DNA from: Otariodibacter sp.
GTDB lineage: Bacteria; Pseudomonadota; Gammaproteobacteria; Enterobacterales; Pasteurellaceae
Direction: 5' to 3'
NCBI RefSeq assembly: GCF_029256985.1
Contig: NZ_JARIDQ010000086.1
Span: forward strand, 1-41,553
DNA length: 41,553 nucleotides
Part shown: positions 1-9,712 of the stretch, piece after piece
Numbering within the stretch: position 1 is the stretch's first letter
How the letters are laid out: every line of letters begins with the position of its first letter
The notes under the pieces: generated by a model
Databases searched by the model: none
Told to the model about the DNA's origin: nothing
The model's input: the letters and a program-made list of their open reading frames with translations, nothing else
Program-made: the position numbers and the translations under genes

Positions 1-1
1 A

Positions 2-184
2 AATGTCCCTGGAATAGAATTACCAGGTATTGATATGACAGAAATAGCGAAAGGTTATGGATGTAATTCATCTCGAGTGAATAGCGTGGCAGAGTTAGAT
101 GAAGCGATCAAAAAAGCCTTAAGCGACCCACATGTACACTTGATTGATGTACATGTAGATCCAGGTAAAGGTCAAGTGTATTAA
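2..184 (+). CDS. C-terminal fragment of a thiamine-diphosphate-dependent decarboxylase (benzoylformate decarboxylase-like)
   Basis: Only the last 60 residues and the stop codon are inside the window; the gene begins upstream. The visible part contains VPGIELPGIDMTEIAKGYG and ends VHLIDVHVDPGKGQVY. The motif with PGID followed by an A-K-G-Y-G segment is typical of the C-terminal pyrophosphate-binding domain of the POX/ALS/benzoylformate decarboxylase family, and the family assignment rests on that. The substrate cannot be read from this fragment. An AEC-family permease starts 16 bases after the stop on the same strand, so the two are probably co-transcribed and may act on the same 2-oxo acid or carboxylate; that link is inference. 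Confidence 0.7.
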   Translation, partial: NVPGIELPGIDMTEIAKGYGCNSSRVNSVAELDEAIKKALSDPHVHLIDVHVDPGKGQVY

Positions 185-200
185 TATTTGAGGTCAAATA

Positions 201-1145
201 ATGTTCGATACTATTATTAGTGCATTATTACCTATCTACGTTGGTATTGCGTTAGGTTTTTTCGCAGGGAAGCGTGGGATAGTTGATAATCAGAATGTGA
301 AATCAATCAACATGATGTTGATGACATTTATGGTGCCTTTAACCATGTTTATTGCCATTGCACGTACTCCGAGAGAGTTGATTCTTCCTAATTTACCTCT
401 TATTTTGGTAATAGGATTATCCATGCTCGTAATGTTCTTTGGAACTTTACTTATCCAACGTAAATTCTTTGGATTTGGATTGACTGATGGGGTTGTACAA
501 GCATTAATCGTTGCATTCCCTAACTTTGCCTCTCTTGGTATCCCACTCTTATTACCTTTGTACGGTGATCAGGCTGCATTACTCGCAGCAACAGGGATTG
601 TGTCAGGTTCAATTTTTGTGACACCTATTGCATTATCATTGTTGAGAATGGGAAGTGCAATTGACTCTGGAGCTGAAGTTTCTGTTACTAAAGAGTTCTT
701 TAAAGCGCTTTCTGGCGCAGTGAGAACGCCTGTATTTTTCTTCCCCATTTTAGGTTTGATATGGTCAATATTAGGTATCCCAATGCCAAGTTTTGTTCCT
801 ACTTTATTTGGACCAATTACTCTTGCAACTGGTGGGGTTGGATTATTCATTACGGGCTTATTACTTTCTGCCCAAAAGATACAATTAAATGTTAATGTAA
901 CGTTGAGTGCTATATTAGCGAATATGATTCAACCTTTAGTTGGTCTGGGTATTGGCCTATTGATAGGAATTGATTATGTAACAGCCGCACGTGCAGCAAT
1001 TTTAATGGCTATTCCATCCGCATTCTTTGGCTTAGTATTTGGCGCATTAGTGAATTCTCGTCCAGCCGTAGCTGGTGCAACACTACTATTATCTTCAATA
1101 GGAGGTATCTTTACACTTGCAATTTTCTTAGGTTGGCTAGTGTAA
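201..1145 (+). CDS. AEC (auxin efflux carrier) family permease
   Basis: A 314-residue, very hydrophobic protein with about ten predicted membrane segments in two halves, the usual size of bacterial AEC/MdcF-like permeases. The N-terminal half has GIALGFFAGKRGI and NVKSINMMLMTFMVPL, and the C-terminal half has GALVNSRPAVAGATLLLSS, both fitting the family pattern. Known members move small carboxylates such as malonate or malate. The start is ATG with GAGG seven bases upstream. It follows the decarboxylase gene closely, which suggests a carboxylate substrate for that enzyme, but the actual substrate is unknown. Confidence 0.8.
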   Translation: MFDTIISALLPIYVGIALGFFAGKRGIVDNQNVKSINMMLMTFMVPLTMFIAIARTPRELILPNLPLILVIGLSMLVMFFGTLLIQRKFFGFGLTDGVVQALIVAFPNFASLGIPLLLPLYGDQAALLAATGIVSGSIFVTPIALSLLRMGSAIDSGAEVSVTKEFFKALSGAVRTPVFFFPILGLIWSILGIPMPSFVPTLFGPITLATGGVGLFITGLLLSAQKIQLNVNVTLSAILANMIQPLVGLGIGLLIGIDYVTAARAAILMAIPSAFFGLVFGALVNSRPAVAGATLLLSSIGGIFTLAIFLGWLV

Positions 1146-1163
1146 AATTGTGATTTATAAATT

Positions 1164-1196
1164 AGTCATCTCATGAGATTAACTTGTGAGATGACT
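1164..1196 (+). terminator. Stem-loop after the AEC permease gene
   Basis: Arms AGTCATCTCA (1164-1173) and TGAGATGACT (1187-1196) pair perfectly over 10 bp around a 13-base loop. It starts 18 bases after the permease stop and is followed by TTGTAAT, so the U-tract is poor. It is probably a weak or factor-assisted terminator. Confidence 0.5.
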
Positions 1197-1228
1197 TTGT
1201 AATATACGTAAAATATTCATTTAAACTG

Positions 1229-1237
1229 ACCGCTTGT
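1229..1237 (-). other. DNA uptake signal sequence, Apl-type core
   Basis: On the minus strand this reads ACAAGCGGT and continues with TCA. The AT-rich tract with AAATTTG lies on the other side of the core rather than downstream of it. It sits in the intergenic region before rlmN. This core is the uptake-signal dialect of the A. pleuropneumoniae/Mannheimia branch of Pasteurellaceae. Similar cores lie at 2667, 16454, 19614, 33424 and 40749. Confidence 0.7.
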
Positions 1238-1399
1238 AAACAAATTTTACGATCTATATCGAATAATACAATTTTTCTATTTTGAAAATGTTATAAAAAC
1301 CACTAGCCTAATAAGAAAGACACAAGTAAAATCTGCAACCTTTAATTCTTGCAAAACTAACCTTTTGCCATAATTCGTGTAATAACGAGGCTATTATCA

Positions 1400-2560
1400 A
1401 TGTCTGAAACAATTCAAGCAACAAATATTAGTTGTACAACGACTAAACAAGAAAAAATTAATTTATTAGATTTAAACCGCCAACAAATGCGAGAGCTATT
1501 CGCAGAAATGGGAGAAAAGCCTTTTCGTGCAGATCAGTTAATGAAATGGATTTACCATTTTGGTGAAGATAACTTTGATAATATGACGAATATTAACAAA
1601 GTATTACGTGAAAAATTAAAACAAATCGCTGAAATTAAAGCACCTGAAGTTGCTGTCGAACAACGTTCTTCAGATGGTACAATAAAATGGGCAATGCAAG
1701 TAGGTGATCAACAAATTGAAACGGTTTATATTCCAGAAGATGATCGTGCAACATTATGTGTATCTTCACAAGTTGGCTGTGCGTTAGCTTGTACATTCTG
1801 TTCAACAGCACAACAAGGGTTTAACCGTAATTTATCTGTTTCAGAAATTATTGGACAAGTGTGGCGAGCCTCTAAAATTGTGGGGAATTTTGGTGTAACA
1901 GGTATTCGTCCTATTACTAATGTGGTAATGATGGGAATGGGGGAGCCGTTACTTAATATGAGTAATGTTATTCCAGCAATGGAAATTATGCTAGATGATT
2001 TTGCCTATGGCCTATCAAAACGCCGTGTTACGCTTTCAACTTCAGGTGTAGTTCCTGCATTGGATAAAATGCGAGATCAAGTTGATGTAGCTTTAGCAAT
2101 TTCACTTCATGCGCCTAATGATGAGTTACGTAATGAGATAGTACCAATTAACAAGAAATATAACATTAAAATGTTAATTGATTCAGTGAATGAGTATTTA
2201 AAAGTATCTAATGCCAATCATGGTAAAGTCACTATTGAGTATGTGATGCTAAATCAAGTAAATGATGGAGTAGAACATGCTCATCAATTAGCTAAGGTAT
2301 TAAAAAACACCCCAAGTAAAATCAATTTAATACCATGGAATCCGTTCCCAGAAGCACCTTATGCAAAAAGTTCAAATACCCGTATTGATCGTTTTCAAAA
2401 AACATTAATGGAATATGGTTTTACTGTAACTGTCAGAAAAACACGTGGTGATGATATTGATGCAGCTTGTGGCCAGCTTGCTGGAGATGTAATAGATAGA
2501 ACCAAACGTACAATGGAAAAACGTAAGTTTGGTCAAAATATATCTATTTCAACACATTAA
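1400..2560 (+). CDS. rlmN: Dual-specificity 23S rRNA/tRNA adenine-C2 methyltransferase RlmN
   Basis: Radical-SAM enzyme that methylates C2 of A2503 in 23S rRNA and A37 of certain tRNAs. The 386-residue length is normal. The [4Fe-4S] cysteines are C127, C131 and C134 in [16 protein letters not shown] (179-186) is the SAM-binding GGE-like motif. The second catalytic cysteine, C357, lies in [14 protein letters not shown], a segment diagnostic of RlmN. The start is ATG with ACGAGG about ten bases upstream. The pilW-like lipoprotein gene follows after a terminator-like hairpin, the usual order in gamma-proteobacteria. Confidence 0.96.
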   Translation: MSETIQATNISCTTTKQEKINLLDLNRQQMRELFAEMGEKPFRADQLMKWIYHFGEDNFDNMTNINKVLREKLKQIAEIKAPEVAVEQRSSDGTIKWAMQVGDQQIETVYIPEDDRATLCVSSQVGCALACTFCSTAQQGFNRNLSVSEIIGQVWRASKIVGNFGVTGIRPITNVVMMGMGEPLLNMSNVIPAMEIMLDDFAYGLSKRRVTLSTSGVVPALDKMRDQVDVALAISLHAPNDELRNEIVPINKKYNIKMLIDSVNEYLKVSNANHGKVTIEYVMLNQVNDGVEHAHQLAKVLKNTPSKINLIPWNPFPEAPYAKSSNTRIDRFQKTLMEYGFTVTVRKTRGDDIDAACGQLAGDVIDRTKRTMEKRKFGQNISISTH

Positions 2561-2576
2561 TATTTTATTTACTTTA

Positions 2577-2617
2577 ATGGTGAATAGATTAGCCATATTT
2601 ACCATCTTTATTTTTAA
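2577..2617 (+). terminator. Rho-independent terminator after rlmN
   Basis: Arms ATGGTGAATA (2577-2586) and TATTTACCAT (2596-2605) pair over 10 bp including one G-U, with a 9-base loop, followed by CTTTATTTTTAAG. It lies between the rlmN stop and the next start, so the two genes may be separate or only partly coupled. Confidence 0.65.
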
Positions 2618-2636
2618 GTGAGTCGTAGAGGTTATT

Positions 2637-3215
2637 ATGAAATTTGCAAAATATTCTCAGAATATTACCGCTTGTTTAGCTATTCTATGGCTTGCTGGCT
2701 GTACAATCCAATCTAATCAATCTGTTAAATTTAAACGCTCTGAAGCTGTAGAAGCAAGAGTAAAATTAGCTCTAGCTTATTTAGAGCAAAATGATTTTCC
2801 AAAAGCAAAGCAGAATATAGATACAGCAATGAAACATGATAGTAATGACTATCTACCCTACTCTATACTCGCTTATTATTACCAACAAATTGGTAATACA
2901 ACTAATGCTGAAAAAGCATATCAATCTGCCATTCAATTAAGCCAAAAACAAAATAATAATGATCAAGCTTCTCCTGATGTATTGAATAATTATGGTACAT
3001 TTTTATGTAAGCAGGGGAAGTTTGAACAGGCTTATACCCAATTTAATTTAGTGTTAAATAGTGAAAGACCTTATTATCATCAAGCAGATACTCTTGAGAA
3101 TTTAGCTCTATGTGCTTATGAGGCTGGAAATAATACCCTTAAGAAAAACGCTTTAACACAATTAATTAAATTGGATACTAATCGAGCAGAACAATTGAAT
3201 AAATTAATTAAATAA
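2637..3215 (+). CDS. pilW: TPR-containing outer-membrane lipoprotein, type IV pilus biogenesis protein PilW/PilF-like
   Basis: A 192-residue lipoprotein: a basic N-terminus, a hydrophobic stretch and a lipobox LAGC with the lipidated cysteine at residue 22. The rest is built from tetratricopeptide repeats (roughly residues 40-170), for example ALAYLEQNDFPKAKQNIDTA and NNYGTFLCKQGKFEQAYTQF. PilF/PilW proteins of this kind are outer-membrane pilotins needed for type IV pilus secretin assembly, and in many gamma-proteobacteria they follow rlmN, as here. In Pasteurellaceae the type IV pilus machinery also serves DNA uptake, so a competence role is plausible but inferred. Its 3' end overlaps the convergent sufE-type gene by 8 bases. 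Confidence 0.8.
   Translation: MKFAKYSQNITACLAILWLAGCTIQSNQSVKFKRSEAVEARVKLALAYLEQNDFPKAKQNIDTAMKHDSNDYLPYSILAYYYQQIGNTTNAEKAYQSAIQLSQKQNNNDQASPDVLNNYGTFLCKQGKFEQAYTQFNLVLNSERPYYHQADTLENLALCAYEAGNNTLKKNALTQLIKLDTNRAEQLNKLIK
2667..2675 (-). other. DNA uptake signal sequence inside the pilW signal peptide region
   Basis: Minus-strand core ACAAGCGGT, located within codons of the lipoprotein signal peptide (residues about 11-14, TACL). The upstream bases AATTTGCAAAA at 2641 resemble the extended part of the uptake signal but lie on the other side of the core. Confidence 0.55.
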
Positions 3216-3591
3216 CTTGTTTAACTCTTGTTTCTATTTGGTTTAGTCCATTTAGACGGGTACTGGTTAAGTGACGAGTAATCCCCAAGTCATCAAATAA
3301 TTTTTGAATATTAAATAATTTAAGTTCTTCTCTCGATTGTGTAGACAATGAGGCAGTAACTATAACTAACAACCCTTGCATTAAGCGAGCATCACTATAC
3401 GCTTTGATTATTCTTGGTTCTAACTGAAATTCAAACCACAATCGACTTTCGCAACCATGAATTTCAGTCCATTGCGCTAGTTCTTCTTCCGTTGGTTTAG
3501 GGAGTTTTTTACTTAATTGAATGAGCAAGCGGTATCTTTCTTCCCAAGATTTGCAATTCGCGAACTGAATATAAATTTCATCAATGGACAT
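3208..3591 (-). CDS. SufE/CsdE-family sulfur acceptor protein
   Basis: A small cytoplasmic protein of 127 residues that accepts persulfide sulfur from a cysteine desulfurase. The acceptor cysteine is C47 in the motif HGCESRLW, which is diagnostic for SufE/CsdE. I start at 3591 because AGGAGA lies five bases upstream of this ATG; an ATG 21 bases earlier lies ahead of that site. SufE is usually about 138 residues and CsdE about 147, so this is a slightly short member. No suf or isc genes are adjacent. A CsdA-type cysteine desulfurase lies at 33638-34834 and is the natural partner candidate. The last 8 bases overlap the convergent lipoprotein gene. Confidence 0.85.
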   Translation of the reverse strand: MSIDEIYIQFANCKSWEERYRLLIQLSKKLPKPTEEELAQWTEIHGCESRLWFEFQLEPRIIKAYSDARLMQGLLVIVTASLSTQSREELKLFNIQKLFDDLGITRHLTSTRLNGLNQIETRVKQVI

Positions 3592-3718
3592 ATGTTCTCC
3601 TGTAATTTGCAAAAGATTGTAACGATCTCACCGCTATTTGTTAATCTCTTTATTTATACAGTGGGCAATTTTTGCTAGAATTCACCAAGTTAACGGTTTT
3701 TTATATAAGGAACACAGA

Positions 3719-4309
3719 ATGGCAGTTATTCCAATGGTAGTTGAGCAAAGTTCAAAAGGTGAACGAGCTTATGATATCTACTCTCGTTTATTAAAAGAAC
3801 GAATTATCTTCTTGAATGGTGAAGTAGAAGATAACATGGCAAATTTGATCGTGGCACAATTACTTTTCCTTGAATCAGAAGATCCAGAAAAAGATATTAG
3901 TATTTATATTAACTCACCGGGTGGCTCTGTTACAGCCGGCATGGCAATTTTTGATACAATGAATTTTATTAAACCTGATGTTAGCACTGTTTGTATTGGA
4001 CAAGCGTGTTCAATGGGGGCTTTTTTACTTTCAGCAGGAGCTAAAGGTAAACGTTTTGCGTTACCACATGCACGAGTAATGATTCACCAACCATTAGGTG
4101 GGTTCCGTGGACAAGCTTCAGATATTCAAATACATGCGCAAGAAATTTTAAAAATTAAACAAACTTTAAATCAACGTATGGCAGAGCATTCTGGTCAACC
4201 TTTAGAAAAGGTAGAAAAAGATACTGATCGTGATAACTTTATGTCTGCTGAGGAAGCAAGAGCTTATGGTTTAATTGATGCAGTAATGACACATAGAGAT
4301 GGTAAATAA
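3719..4309 (+). CDS. clpP: ATP-dependent Clp protease proteolytic subunit ClpP
   Basis: Self-compartmentalised serine peptidase that forms 14-mers and degrades substrates fed by ClpX. The 196-residue protein has the complete triad: S98 in [10 protein letters not shown]123 in ARVMIHQP, and D172 in [12 protein letters not shown] start at the ATG at 3719 (AAGGAACACAGA upstream; protein begins [10 protein letters not shown]), not at the upstream in-frame ATG at 3638, because the extra 27 residues do not resemble ClpP. The stop overlaps the clpX start by one base (TAATG), so translation is likely coupled. Confidence 0.97.
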   Translation: MAVIPMVVEQSSKGERAYDIYSRLLKERIIFLNGEVEDNMANLIVAQLLFLESEDPEKDISIYINSPGGSVTAGMAIFDTMNFIKPDVSTVCIGQACSMGAFLLSAGAKGKRFALPHARVMIHQPLGGFRGQASDIQIHAQEILKIKQTLNQRMAEHSGQPLEKVEKDTDRDNFMSAEEARAYGLIDAVMTHRDGK

Positions 4310-5559
4310 TGAGTAATTTTGAGAAAGAGCCACACTGTAGTTTCTGTGGAAAACAACGTTCAGAAGTCGATGCTTTAATTGAAGGTACTGAAGGTTATAT
4401 TTGTAATGAATGTATTGAGGAATCTTATACGTTATTAAATTCCGATGAAGATTTATTAAGTGAGACTGATAAAAAACAAGACGGGGAAGTCTTTGATAAA
4501 GTCCCAACTCCTCATGAAATTCATGCGCATTTAGACGAATATGTAATTGGGCAATCTCATGCGAAAAAGGTTTTGTCTGTTGCAGTTTATAACCATTATA
4601 AGAGATTACGTAATACTTTGGCTGATAATAAAGAAAGTGAAGAGGTTGAGTTAGGTAAAAGTAATATTTTATTAATTGGACCAACAGGAAGCGGAAAAAC
4701 ATTATTAGCAGAAAGTTTAGCTCGTCGTTTAAACGTTCCTTTTGCTGTCGCAGATGCAACTACATTAACCCAAGCAGGCTACGTGGGCGAAGATGTTGAA
4801 AATGTGATCCAAAAATTATTAATGAAATGTGATTATGATCCAGAACAAGCTGAAAGAGGGATCATTTTTATCGATGAAATCGATAAGATCACTCGTAAAT
4901 CAGAAAATCCATCATTAACTCGTGATGTTTCTGGCGAAGGTGTACAACAAGCGTTGTTAAAACTTGTAGAAGGTACTGTAGCGAATATTAACCCACAAGG
5001 TGGACGTAAACATCCTAAACAAGAAACAATTCCAGTCGATACATCTAAAATTCTATTTATTTGCGGTGGAGCTTTTGCTGGATTAGATAGAATTGTTGGA
5101 GCGAGAACAAATAAGCAAGGTGGAATTGGTTTTGGTGCTGAATTAAAGAAAGATAAAGAGCGTGAAGCTCTTTCTGAATTATTTAAACAGGTTGAGCCAG
5201 AGGATTTAGTAAAATTTGGGTTGATACCAGAATTGATTGGCCGTTTACCAATAATCACACCTTTAGAAGAATTAGATGAACAAGCATTAGTGAAAATTCT
5301 TACTGAGCCTAAAAATGCTATTATTAAGCAATACCAAGCTTTATTTAATATGGAAGGAGTAGAATTAAAATTTACTAAAGATGCTTTACTTGCAATAGCT
5401 CAAAAAGCAATTTCACGTAAAACAGGCGCTCGTGGATTACGTTCAATTGTTGAAGAATTATTACTGGATACAATGTACGATCTTCCTTCACTTAATGCAA
5501 AGAAGGTTACTGTAGGCAAAGCTGTTGTTGAAAAAAGTGATAAACCTAAAATTGACTAA
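4309..5559 (+). CDS. clpX: ATP-dependent Clp protease ATP-binding subunit ClpX
   Basis: Hexameric AAA+ unfoldase that recognises tagged proteins and threads them into ClpP. In the 416 residues one sees the C4 zinc-binding domain (C10, C13, C32, C35), Walker A GPTGSGKT at 124-131, the substrate-gripping pore loop GYVG at 157-160, Walker B IIFIDE at 185-190, and the C-terminal small domain with KTGARGLRS (sensor 2). The IGF-type ClpP-docking loop appears as IGFGAEL near residue 280. All catalytic features are present. The start overlaps the clpP stop by one base. Confidence 0.97.
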   Translation: MSNFEKEPHCSFCGKQRSEVDALIEGTEGYICNECIEESYTLLNSDEDLLSETDKKQDGEVFDKVPTPHEIHAHLDEYVIGQSHAKKVLSVAVYNHYKRLRNTLADNKESEEVELGKSNILLIGPTGSGKTLLAESLARRLNVPFAVADATTLTQAGYVGEDVENVIQKLLMKCDYDPEQAERGIIFIDEIDKITRKSENPSLTRDVSGEGVQQALLKLVEGTVANINPQGGRKHPKQETIPVDTSKILFICGGAFAGLDRIVGARTNKQGGIGFGAELKKDKEREALSELFKQVEPEDLVKFGLIPELIGRLPIITPLEELDEQALVKILTEPKNAIIKQYQALFNMEGVELKFTKDALLAIAQKAISRKTGARGLRSIVEELLLDTMYDLPSLNAKKVTVGKAVVEKSDKPKID

Positions 5560-5573
5560 CCAATAGAAATTAA

Positions 5574-5612
5574 AAAAAGAATAGATGATGGATATTATCC
5601 ATTCTTTTTATA
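5574..5612 (+). terminator. Terminator-like hairpin between clpX and lpxK
   Basis: Outer arms AAAAAGAAT (5574-5582) and ATTCTTTTT (5601-5609) flank an inner GGAT/ATCC pairing with a small bulge; the 3' arm doubles as a U-tract. It begins 14 bases after the clpX stop and probably separates clpPX from lpxK. It also contains the in-frame ATGs upstream of lpxK, which argues against using them. Confidence 0.55.
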
Positions 5613-5623
5613 TAAGGCTGATG

Positions 5624-6613
5624 ATGAAAATTTGGCAATCAATTAACCTTTTCACTATCCTACTTTCTCCCTTATCTCTGCTTTTTTTTCTGATAAGTGC
5701 TTTGAGAAAATGGTTATATAGTAAAAGAATTATTAAAACTTATCGCTCTCCAGTACCTGTTTTAGTAGTCGGAAATATTTCTGTTGGTGGGAATGGTAAA
5801 ACGCCAACAGTAATATGGCTTGTTGAGCAGTTACAACAGCGAGGGATTAAAGTAGGCGTAATTTCTCGAGGTTATGGCGGTACAAATAAAATCTTTCCTC
5901 AGCTTGTTACTGCTAAAAGCCTGCCAGTTGAAATGGGAGATGAACCCGTATTGATTGCACAACGTACTCAAGCTCCTGTTGCTATTTCACCTAATCGTCA
6001 GCAAAGTATTGAGTTATTACTTTCTCAGTATGATTTAGATCTAATCATCACTGATGATGGCTTGCAACATTATGCGTTAGAACGTGATATGGAATGGGTA
6101 GTCATTGATGGTGAACGTCGCTTTGGTAATGGATTTTTATTACCTGCTGGTGGATTGCGTGAGTTACCAAATCGTTTAAATTCTGTACAGGCAGTGATTT
6201 GTAATGGTGGAATTGCAAAAAATAATGAGCAGTTAATGACTTTACAGCCAGATGATGCCATTAATTTGAAAACGAGGGAAAAAAAACCACTTACACAATT
6301 TTATGGCAAACCTTGTATTGCTTTTGCTGGGATAGGCTATCCACCTCGATTTTTCAATATGTTGCATGATTTAGGGATTAAATTGAACGAAAGTCATAGT
6401 TTTGCGGATCATCAATCTTATACAGCAGAAAGTATTCAGGAAATTTCTCAACCAAATATCCCATTGCTGATGACAGAAAAAGATGCCGTAAAATGTTTGG
6501 CATTTGCTCAAGATAATTGGTGGTATATTCCAGTATCTGCAAAACTATCTAACGAATCTACCGTTTACTTACTTGATCCAATTTTAAAATTATTAGGAAA
6601 ACAATATGAATGA
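5624..6613 (+). CDS. lpxK: Tetraacyldisaccharide 4'-kinase LpxK
   Basis: Inner-membrane-associated kinase that phosphorylates the 4' position of the lipid A disaccharide precursor. From the chosen start (329 residues) an N-terminal membrane anchor (about residues 8-28) is followed by the P-loop [11 protein letters not shown] (50-60), the LpxK signature, then [17 protein letters not shown] and ITDDGLQH, all conserved in the family. I start at 5624 because AAGG at 5614-5617 is six bases upstream; 5621 and 5585 are in-frame alternatives, the latter lying inside the preceding hairpin. msbA, the common neighbour in H. influenzae, is absent; clpX is upstream. The 3' end overlaps the small downstream gene by 8 bases. 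Confidence 0.94.
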   Translation: MKIWQSINLFTILLSPLSLLFFLISALRKWLYSKRIIKTYRSPVPVLVVGNISVGGNGKTPTVIWLVEQLQQRGIKVGVISRGYGGTNKIFPQLVTAKSLPVEMGDEPVLIAQRTQAPVAISPNRQQSIELLLSQYDLDLIITDDGLQHYALERDMEWVVIDGERRFGNGFLLPAGGLRELPNRLNSVQAVICNGGIAKNNEQLMTLQPDDAINLKTREKKPLTQFYGKPCIAFAGIGYPPRFFNMLHDLGIKLNESHSFADHQSYTAESIQEISQPNIPLLMTEKDAVKCLAFAQDNWWYIPVSAKLSNESTVYLLDPILKLLGKQYE

Positions 6614-6770
6614 AACATTATTAAATATAATTGCCTGCCCTGTTTCTCATACGAAATTGGAATGGGATAGAGAAAATAATCGTTTAATTTCTCGTGAAGC
6701 CAATCTATTTTACCCAATAGAGAATGGTATTTTAATTTTATTACCAGAGAAAGCAGAAAAATTAGCATAA
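6606..6770 (+). CDS. ycaR: Trm112/YcaR-family small protein with degenerate Zn ligands
   Basis: A 54-residue protein starting [20 protein letters not shown] and containing [13 protein letters not shown]. This matches the YcaR (UPF0434/Trm112-like) family in length and pattern, including the IIACP start of the zinc ribbon and the PI.NGI.ILL strand near the C-terminus. It overlaps the end of lpxK by 8 bases, the same lpxK-ycaR order as in enterobacteria, though kdsB does not follow. Family members normally carry a CPxC pair; here the second position is serine (CPVS) and there are no other cysteines, so a zinc site of the usual kind cannot form. Function in bacteria is not established. Confidence 0.8.
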   Translation: MNETLLNIIACPVSHTKLEWDRENNRLISREANLFYPIENGILILLPEKAEKLA

Positions 6771-6800
6771 AAAAATGGAAGCACAATGCTTCCATTTTTT
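6769..6800. terminator. Bidirectional terminator between ycaR and infA
   Basis: The arms TGGAAGCA (6776-6783) and TGCTTCCA (6787-6794) form a perfect stem with loop CAA, extended by A-run/T-run pairing on both sides. It serves the convergent genes ycaR (plus) and infA (minus). Confidence 0.88.
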
Positions 6801-6814
6801 CCACCGCAACTAAA

Positions 6815-7033
<219 letters not shown>

Positions 7034-7142
7034 TTATTCCTCTTATTCCTATTTTTGTTAATTCGTGAGTAACTTTTGTTAATTTAAGTGTCAGTTAAAG
7101 ACAAAGCGCTGGATATTATACTATCCCTTACTCGAATTACAA

Positions 7143-7793
7143 TCATTTACGTACAAAAGCTCTTCGTTTTGAATGGAATCGTTGAGCTGGATTATATCGA
7201 GGTGTAATTTTAACATGACTATGCATAATTGGATTTCTTCGTTTAAAATAGAAGAAACAGCTTATAAATAAACCTCCAGCAAGAAACAAAATAATTAATT
7301 CTCCATATAATAAATGAAAAAGATCATTAATTTTATTTTGTGTAGTCTGTCCATATTGAGTATTTAGAGTAACTCTTAAAAAACCAATAAGTTCTTGTTG
7401 AGATAATATGGGTTCAACAATTTGTTGTGTATTTGTATTTTGTTCACTTTCTTTTTTGGTTTGAAATTGATGAGCATTATTACTTTGTGCAATTAATACG
7501 CCTGATGTTGAGTAGAGTGTTGCATCAATCACAAATTCTTCTTTAGAAAATGTATCTAATGCATCGACTAACTCTTCATTTTCTGCATTTTGCACAAGTA
7601 ATAATGAAAATAACTTTGCTTGTTGACGGACGATCAGATGTGACAAATTTGAAACTTGATTAATTGTAGCAAGTTGAGAACCTACTTTGAATTGACTAAT
7701 GCCTGCGAAGATTATTGCAACAACTACAATACACAACATTGCAACCCCTGAAAGTATGCCTACCCTTAATATATTTTTCTTTGTTATTCTCAT
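7143..7793 (-). CDS. YtjB/AhpA-family membrane-anchored periplasmic protein (SMP)
   Basis: A 216-residue protein with an N-terminal membrane helix (about residues 10-32), a periplasmic region with ATLYSTSGVLIAQS, and a second helix (about 165-185) before a basic cytoplasmic tail ending FHSKRRAFVRK. The layout and the divergent position next to serB match YtjB (Smp) of enterobacteria and the AhpA name used in Pasteurellaceae; the family's molecular role is poorly known. I start at 7793 (GGAG five bases upstream of ATGAGAATAAC) instead of 12 bases earlier. Confidence 0.72.
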   Translation of the reverse strand: MRITKKNILRVGILSGVAMLCIVVVAIIFAGISQFKVGSQLATINQVSNLSHLIVRQQAKLFSLLLVQNAENEELVDALDTFSKEEFVIDATLYSTSGVLIAQSNNAHQFQTKKESEQNTNTQQIVEPILSQQELIGFLRVTLNTQYGQTTQNKINDLFHLLYGELIILFLAGGLFISCFFYFKRRNPIMHSHVKITPRYNPAQRFHSKRRAFVRK

Positions 7794-7887
7794 AGATACT
7801 CCCATTTTATTCCTTATCGTATTCTAGCCTGTAAATAATAAATGGACAATTTAAAAGGGATTATAGACAGGACGTGATTATTTTCTT

Positions 7888-9289
<1,402 letters not shown>

Positions 9290-9411
9290 TTGAATGCTGA
9301 ATATAAGATTTACTTAACGTTATGATATTTAGTTTATTTATCAATAACTAGACAAAAAAATATCATTTTGACTATGATATAGACAAGCGTTCCATTTTTT
9401 CAAAAAAGCGT

Positions 9412-9439
9412 TTGACATATTTTTAGAAACTAGTAATAT
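9412..9439 (+). promoter_or_regulatory. Sigma-70 promoter for the tRNA pair
   Basis: A consensus -35 TTGACA (9412-9417) and -10 TAATAT (9434-9439) with a 16-base spacer. The -10 is followed by GCGC, a GC-rich discriminator typical of stringently controlled stable-RNA promoters. The tRNA-Ser 5' end is 23 bases further on. Confidence 0.78.
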
Positions 9440-9462
9440 GCGCATCCACAGACACAGTGTGT

Positions 9463-9555
9463 GGTGAGATGGCCGAGAGGCTGAAGGCGCTCCCCTGCTA
9501 AGGGAGTATGGGGTCAAAAACTCCATCGAGGGTTCGAATCCCTCTCTCACCGCCA
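9463..9555 (+). tRNA. tRNA-Ser (anticodon GCU)
   Basis: A 93-nt tRNA with the long variable arm of tRNA-Ser. Acceptor arms GGTGAGA (9463-9469) and TCTCACC (9545-9551), encoded CCA at 9553-9555, anticodon stem CTCCC/GGGAG, anticodon GCT at 9497-9499 reading AGC/AGU codons, T-loop GGTTCGAATCC. Confidence 0.97.
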
Positions 9556-9570
9556 TTTACTCTTTATTGG

Positions 9571-9647
9571 GCACCCGTAGCTCAGCTGGATAGAGTACTC
9601 GGCTACGAACCGAGCGGTCAGAGGTTCGAATCCTCTCGGGTGCGCCA
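9571..9647 (+). tRNA. tRNA-Arg (anticodon ACG)
   Basis: A 77-nt tRNA with acceptor arms GCACCCG and CGGGTGC, encoded CCA, anticodon stem CTCGG/CCGAG and anticodon ACG at 9605-9607; the A is expected to be deaminated to inosine so that it reads CGU, CGC and CGA. It lies 15 bases after tRNA-Ser and is probably cut from the same transcript. Confidence 0.97.
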
Positions 9648-9712
9648 TTTCCACATATATTCTTTCTTTATTCCTAGATATAATTAATAGGTACCATTTT
9701 TACTGGTTTTTT

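Noticed and set aside
4271-4759. Long open frame (162 codons) antisense to clpX
   Set aside because: It lies fully opposite a certain gene, has a low-complexity Tyr/His/Leu-rich translation and no ribosome site.
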